Assembly: GCA_026075535.2 (NCBI GenBank)
Contig: AP026550.1
Coordinates: 3,038,001 to 3,102,000 of the forward strand
DNA from: Tricholoma matsutake
Taxonomy: Eukaryota; Basidiomycota; Agaricomycetes; Agaricales; Tricholomataceae
Direction of reading: 5' to 3'
DNA: 64,000 nucleotides
A model generated the notes under the pieces. That model was not told the origin of the DNA. It did no database searches and saw only the letters and a program-made list of their open reading frames with translations. How positions within the stretch are numbered: position 1 is the first letter of the stretch; every line of letters starts with the position of its first letter. This document shows, piece by piece, positions 58,811 to 64,000 of this stretch. Both the position numbers and the translations under genes were made by a program.

Positions 58811-60807
58811 ATGACCGAACTCACCTTCGACACGCTTATAGATGATGGGAATTACCTAGGAACGGAGCGCGCAAGAAGGGAAAATGAGGTTGTTCTGAAA
58901 GAGCTAGATCGGAAGAAGATGGCAAGGACTGGTATGGCCGTCCCCACTGACGACAACCGTGTCAAGGCGCGACTTCGAGAAATTGGAGAGCCTATCACAC
59001 TCTTTGGTGAACGGGTGCGTGCACCCCAATTTGGCCATAAGCTGTGTTCAGAATCTCTCATAGGCTGCAGATCGTCGAGACCGTCTCATATATGTCCTGT
59101 CTCAAATTAACGCGGCACGCGGAGACGATGCTATGCATGTCGATGAGGAGTCTTCAGAAGAGAGCGATGATGAAGTACGTGTTCTTATGACTCTATTCGG
59201 TCAGTTGGACCTGATATCGAGACTAGGTTGAAGAATTCTATTCTCCAGGCACGCTAGAGCTCTTGGAAGCGCGAAGACGATTAGCGGAGTTCTCTCTTCC
59301 CAGGTTGGATTTATGCTACAGATAGGTGAAGTTCAAGGTGCTTACTACACTCCTTTGTCGTTTGCTTGCTTTGGCAGAGCTCAAAAGCGCATAGCCCAAC
59401 AGCGAATAGACAGCAGAATGGACCTTGGTCGAATAGTCGATATCCGAAAAAAAGTATTCACAGAAGTCAAAGTGCGTCTATCTTATCTTCCCATCCTGTC
59501 GGACTTGTTCACATCACTTCAAGAAATTCGCCAATCTAGGCTCACAGATCGGAGACGACAGGCCAATATCCCAAGTACGATTTGCGCCTAATAATGAAAT
59601 TCTTGCAACTGGCAGCTGGTCTGGAACAGTAAAACTGTGGAATGTCCCTGCATGTACACCGATTCGGTCTTTGCGAGGTGCGTCGCGCTGCTGGATTGCC
59701 TGTGCCCCATGAATTCAATCACGCAACCATAGGACACAGTGATCGAGTAGGAGGTGTTGCATGGCATCCGCAGGCCACCTTGTCAAGGAATCCAGACCTC
59801 GTGAATCTTGTAAGTGGTGGTGGGGAGGGGAATGTAAACTTGTGGTCAATCAATAGGTGGGCTGAAATACCTGGCTCTCCGATTATATCAACGAATCTCT
59901 TTTCAGTGAATCTCCCTTGTCAGTAATGAAAGGACATCAAGCTCGTGTATGCCGGGTAGCTTTCCACCCGTCAGGAGAATATGTCGCGAGCGCCAGCTTC
60001 GATACTACGTGGCGGCTCTGGGATGTCAATACATCCGAGGAACTTCTTTTACAAGAAGGTCACTCGAAAGAGGTTTATTGTGTAGAATTCCAAAATGATG
60101 GTGCTCTGGCCGCATCCGGGTATGTCTGCGTCACCCGCAAGTCGCTGGAAGCCAAACTTACGGCACATTGGTCAGGGGGCTTGATGCCATCGGCCGCGTC
60201 TGGGACCTGCGAACTGGGAGATCTGCCATGGTTCTCGATGGACACATACAAGCAATATTTTCGATTGGGTTTTCACCCAATGGGTTCGGATGTTTTCTCC
60301 TCGATATCGTATCGACCACATATTCACCGCTCTTTTTTTGTTTTTGTTTCCTTCAGGTACCAAATTGCGACCGGCGCCGGCGACGACACTATTCGCATAT
60401 GGGATATGCGTTCCCTCAAAGCAATATATACGATCCCAGCACACCTCTCGAACGTCTCGGATATCCGATTTTTCTACGCCAATGACCTTTACTTCAAACC
60501 CTCCCCTCCGGCGTCAGATGTTGCCATGGATGGGGTAGACATTGACAACACCAGTCACGATACACCCGACTCGACAGGTCACGACAACCTCATGGAGGAG
60601 TGGAGATATCGTTCTGGGCTATTCTTCGCGAGTTCAGGTTACGACGGTCTCGTCAAGCTATGGAGCGCAGATGACTGGCAACTCTTGCGAACCCTCTCGA
60701 CCGATGCAGGGAAAGTCATGTCGGTGGATATATCAAGCGATGGTAACCTCCTCGCATCAGGTACATACAACCGTAACTTCCAGCTCTTCGCCCCAGAGGA
60801 TGTGTAA
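58811..60807 (+). CDS. PRP4: U4/U6 snRNP splicing factor PRP4 (SFM and WD40 repeats)
   Basis: Core protein of the U4/U6.U5 tri-snRNP. Start ATG 58811 ([18 protein letters not shown]). The SFM (splicing factor motif) region: [33 protein letters not shown]. Then [22 protein letters not shown] repeats: [159 protein letters not shown]. The end is [15 protein letters not shown], stop TAA 60805-60807. About eight introns, some in the WD repeats. The SFM-plus-WD order is that of PRP4. Confidence 0.93.
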
Positions 60808-60929
60808 GAGATATGTAAGATAGTCTCCAGATTCAAACCCTAAAATTATCAATGGTCGATTGCGAAACTTTTACAAATGCGTGCAGTATTTTATGACACA
60901 TGTACAATGAATGCCATGGACAGTCCCAA

Positions 60930-63819
60930 TTAAATAATGCCATCACGAACCTGAGCCGATTACGTGTAAGGGAAGAACTAAAACTTAGAAAAGGGAGTTA
61001 CACACCTTCTGCATGAAGCCAGACACACGACCGATATCCACGATCTGGGCCTCGCTTTCCACGGCGACAACTAGGTTTTCCAGCATCTGTACCGAAGGAA
61101 AAAAAAATATGAACATGTGAGTCATGTAAAACTGGGGGGCTTACGTCTTCGACTTTGTCGATCGGAATACTCGTACACAGAGCCACAATCTTCTTACACT
61201 GATACTCTTTCTCAGCACTGGCTCCCTGCAAACTCTTCAGCCTTGCTTTCATAAGTTCTTCCATCCTCAAATGCCACATCTTCAACCTTCTCAGCCTGAT
61301 TAAACTAGCTACCGAATCACCCGTTGGCATCGGTGGCTCGGCATCGACACTAAACGAGATATCCACAGCACCACCAATCCCTACCATCGTCGAGTTCGAC
61401 CCTCTCCGTTGGAAGGCAGGTCCAACGGAATCCCGTGCGTCGTTGCCGTTCAGATCAGTACGCCCCGTCCAGTCAAACTGGTCTTCGTCATTGAGAGCCT
61501 TTTCGACGTTGCGTACACGCTGAGTGATCTGATCAAGCTCCCCACACCGTGCTTGCCACAATGTTATTTGTTTCCGCTGCTCGGCGAGCTCACGCGTCGC
61601 AGCGCGAAGATGTGCCTGCGTAACATCAAGAGCGTCTTGCTTAGCCTTAAGCTCGCCCTGGAAGTCGGTGCTTAAACTTTGGATCATTGATGTCATGTCT
61701 AGAGGAAAACGTGAGGAGAGAGGATATGGTATTGGCATGTAGTTACCAGCAATAACGTCTTGGCTCTTTTGAACTGGAACTGGGGGTCCACTTCGTAAAG
61801 TCGATAGAATATCTTCAGCTCGAGGTCCGCCACTTAGCTCCTATAATATCAGTACAACATTAGCAAATGAATGGCATGATGAACATTAGTATCACCAACC
61901 TCTGTCTCAACACCGAAGTCACCCGGTCTCAGGCCAAGTTTATTCGGTAATATTCGATTCGCACCGACGTCGAGTAGAGTTCTCACCAGGCTCCTGTTGC
62001 CGACTCTTGCAGCAATATTCAAAGCTGTGTCACCGTGCTCATCCTGCAAATCAACAAGCGATTTGAAGTCGCCCCCTTGATGTTGTGCAATCCAATAAAA
62101 TATCTGGTCTAGGTAGTAGCGAGCCGTGACTGCGCGCCCTTTGACACCCGCTAGCGAGACAATATGGTGAACGACGGACTTTCGGGAGGTATCAAGGGTG
62201 CGGATAGATTGATTAAGGGTAGCTACAAGCGTGTGGAATGTTTGTTGGTCGGTATTGTGAGTTGCGAGGCAGGCCCGAACAAGTGGTGTTTCCCCGAGAT
62301 GATTCCCGCGATGTATATCAGCTCCGTTGGATATGAGGAAATCGACGATATGCTGGCGCGCCAAACTGGCTGCAATGTGCAGGGCAGTATGACCTTGATT
62401 ATCAATTATCGTATCCACGTCGAATGAAGAGGAGCCGCTCTGTTGATCAAGTGTAACTTCCCGGAGAAGGTCGAGAACAGGAACAGGGTCGTCACGTTGA
62501 CATATGGCAGCTATGATTGCTGCTCGACGGTTGTCTTTCGTAGGAGCTGGTGGGCCGGGGAAGCGAGGCGCAGATGGTTTTGATGCAAAGCGTGACAAAT
62601 GAACGTCGAGATCGGGGGATGGGCGCTTACCACTCCCAGGGCCGATTTTACCTGAGAGCGAACTTGGTGGACGCGAAATGCCGTTGTGGCCTGGCTGAGG
62701 TGTAACCTGTGATTCTCGGAGACCAGATGTAGACTGAGATTGAGTTCTAGGAGGTAACTGCCAGGAAATATGTTGAGATGATGGGGGATGCGGGGGAGAG
62801 AGCTCTTTGCGGGCACGCTTCGATGGTGATGGTCCCTCATCACCATCACCATTCAAATGCGGCCCTGTCGATGGTGGGCGGGATCTGTCAGCCATCTGGA
62901 TGTCTGCTGCCGAATCAAGGGGAAGCGGTTGAGAAGCGGAATGGAAGGAGGAAGTATAATGACTAGGGACATGGTTGCCATGGACATCGACATCCGCTTC
63001 GGAATGATGTCGCTTCAGAGAGGAAGATGGAGGTGGTGTTTGTGATGATGAAGAGAACGAAGACTGGCCGTGTGCCCCTGCCGCCAAAGGCCCAGGCGAC
63101 GCGAAGCCTGAAGCTCGCGATGAAGGATGTAAACCTGACGTAGAGGGAGTGAACAGACCCTGTGCTCGTCCTTGATTTAACAAACGGAGAGCGGAACCTG
63201 GCATAATCGGGGGTGGTGCCAACGAAGAAGGTATTGATGGCATGTAATTGCCAGTAGCTCCCAGGCTTGAGTATGAGGAGGAAGCAGAGAGTGGACGCGG
63301 CGACATTGTATCACCAGGAGTCCCAACGGGAAGCGCCGCTAGGGAATTCGTGGAGGGTGTAAAATCAAAGAGAGGGGACAGTAATGGTGCCACGCCATAT
63401 TGCAAGGCGATCTCACGGCCTTTCTCAAGCGGGATCCTAGAGGTTCAGAAAATCAGTAAAGAGCGCGTGAAAACAGAGATACAACCACGCATACCAAGTT
63501 CCTTGGTATTTTCCGTACCCTCCTTGCACGATCTCGTGTTTACCAGGTAATATTTCCTTTTCCAAGATCTTTGTGCGCCGACCCTTGTCGACGCCAGCGA
63601 CCTTGAGGATTTGGGTCGCATTGACATAAGAATCTCCGCGTCTGCGCATGACAGCAATGCCTCTGATCATACATTCGTAGACCTGTGGAATGTGACGCGA
63701 CGGTGTGAGAAGCAGACACGAAGGGCTCCGGATGAATATACCTGAACAGAGGAGTACACGGCATTATATATTTTGACTGGAGGCTGGGTGCTTCCAGGGG
63801 CTCTTGGGCCCGATTGCAT
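60930..63819 (-). CDS. Mbp1/Res-type MBF transcription factor (APSES DNA-binding and ankyrin repeats)
   Basis: DNA-binding subunit of the MBF complex that drives G1/S genes. Start ATG 63819 ([16 protein letters not shown]). The APSES/KilA-N domain spans three exons: [69 protein letters not shown], then [20 protein letters not shown] long Ser/Pro-rich region follows with a basic [10 protein letters not shown]. Ankyrin repeats: [80 protein letters not shown]. Then a coiled coil ([20 protein letters not shown]) and the Swi6-binding-like C-terminus ([46 protein letters not shown], last exon VRDGII). Stop at 60930. Three MBF-type core sites lie just upstream of the gene (see findings). Confidence 0.92.
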
Positions 63820-63923
63820 GATGACGGAAAGCGCGGAAGACGAGGATAACGATGAGCTCGGGGTTTAGACTGGTTTTAGAGTCGGGGTCACGGGAAGTCA
63901 GGTGATTCCCCTGTCGCAGTGCA

Positions 63924-63957
63924 ACGCGACAAAGCGCGTACAAGCTCTCTGCCGCGT
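63924..63957. promoter_or_regulatory. Cluster of three MCB/E2F-like core sites upstream of the MBF gene
   Basis: ACGCG cores occur at 63924-63928, 63935-63939 and 63953-63957 (the last two as CGCGT on the + strand), within 34 bases and 105-138 bases before the MBF start. ACGCG is the core bound by MBF/E2F proteins. This supports, but does not prove, self-regulation. Confidence 0.4.
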
Positions 63958-64000
63958 CTTCCAGGACCCTACTTATTCAACTTTTCATGCGCAATACAAT

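Overview
The window looks like nuclear DNA of a filamentous basidiomycete, most likely a mushroom-forming Agaricomycete. The genes are dense and on both strands. Most are cut by short GT-AG introns of about 45-70 bp. The gene set is typically fungal: ergosterol reductase, sterol acyltransferase, GH18 chitinases, an APSES/ankyrin MBF factor, a Clr2 silencing factor, a Kar9-like protein and fungal OTT_1508-like deaminase remains. I saw no CRISPR array, rRNA, convincing tRNA or intact transposon. Gene calls were made by reading translated exons and joining them at plausible splice sites. Exact intron borders are therefore inferred.

Layout. 0-10 kb: the 3' end of an unidentified + strand gene; an ER-type DnaJ protein (DUF1977) divergent from an FBXO9/Hrt3-like F-box gene; sterol O-acyltransferase; a Clr2 heterochromatin-silencing factor. 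10-21 kb: a Kar9-like/GAR microtubule protein; a TRAPPC12-type TPR gene whose 5' part is duplicated in tandem; ERG4 divergent from MPE1/RBBP6. 21-24.5 kb: retromer sorting nexin Vps5 and a small coiled-coil membrane protein. 24.5-34.3 kb is the accessory stretch: two tandem GH18 chitinase paralogues flanking a decayed OTT_1508-like deaminase gene, a secreted protein of unknown function, and long gene-poor gaps. 34.9-40.6 kb: one large gene that joins a calponin-homology domain to a Cdc7/Cdc15-type (SIN/MEN) kinase. 40.6-42.2 kb: gene-poor, with one doubtful secreted-protein ORF. 42-52 kb: a PHD-TFIIS-SPOC (Bye1-type) transcription factor, a polyol (L-arabinitol/xylitol) dehydrogenase, adrenodoxin reductase Arh1, and a CPA2 cation/proton antiporter. 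51.7-63.8 kb: WDR48/Bun107, an NDR kinase (Cbk1/Orb6/COT-1), splicing factor PRP4, and an Mbp1-type MBF factor.

Most of the window is conserved housekeeping material: membrane traffic (Vps5, TRAPPC12), sterol metabolism (ERG4, ARE-type acyltransferase), mRNA 3' processing and splicing (Mpe1, Prp4), and cell-cycle and polarity control (Cdc7-like kinase, NDR kinase, MBF, Kar9-like). The points most worth a second look are the TRAPPC12 duplication, in which one copy has lost its splice acceptor; the eroded deaminase between the chitinases; the CH-kinase fusion with an HCD instead of HRD catalytic motif; an extra G at the splice junction inside the sterol acyltransferase hallmark motif; and a cluster of MBF-type core sites just upstream of the MBF gene itself.
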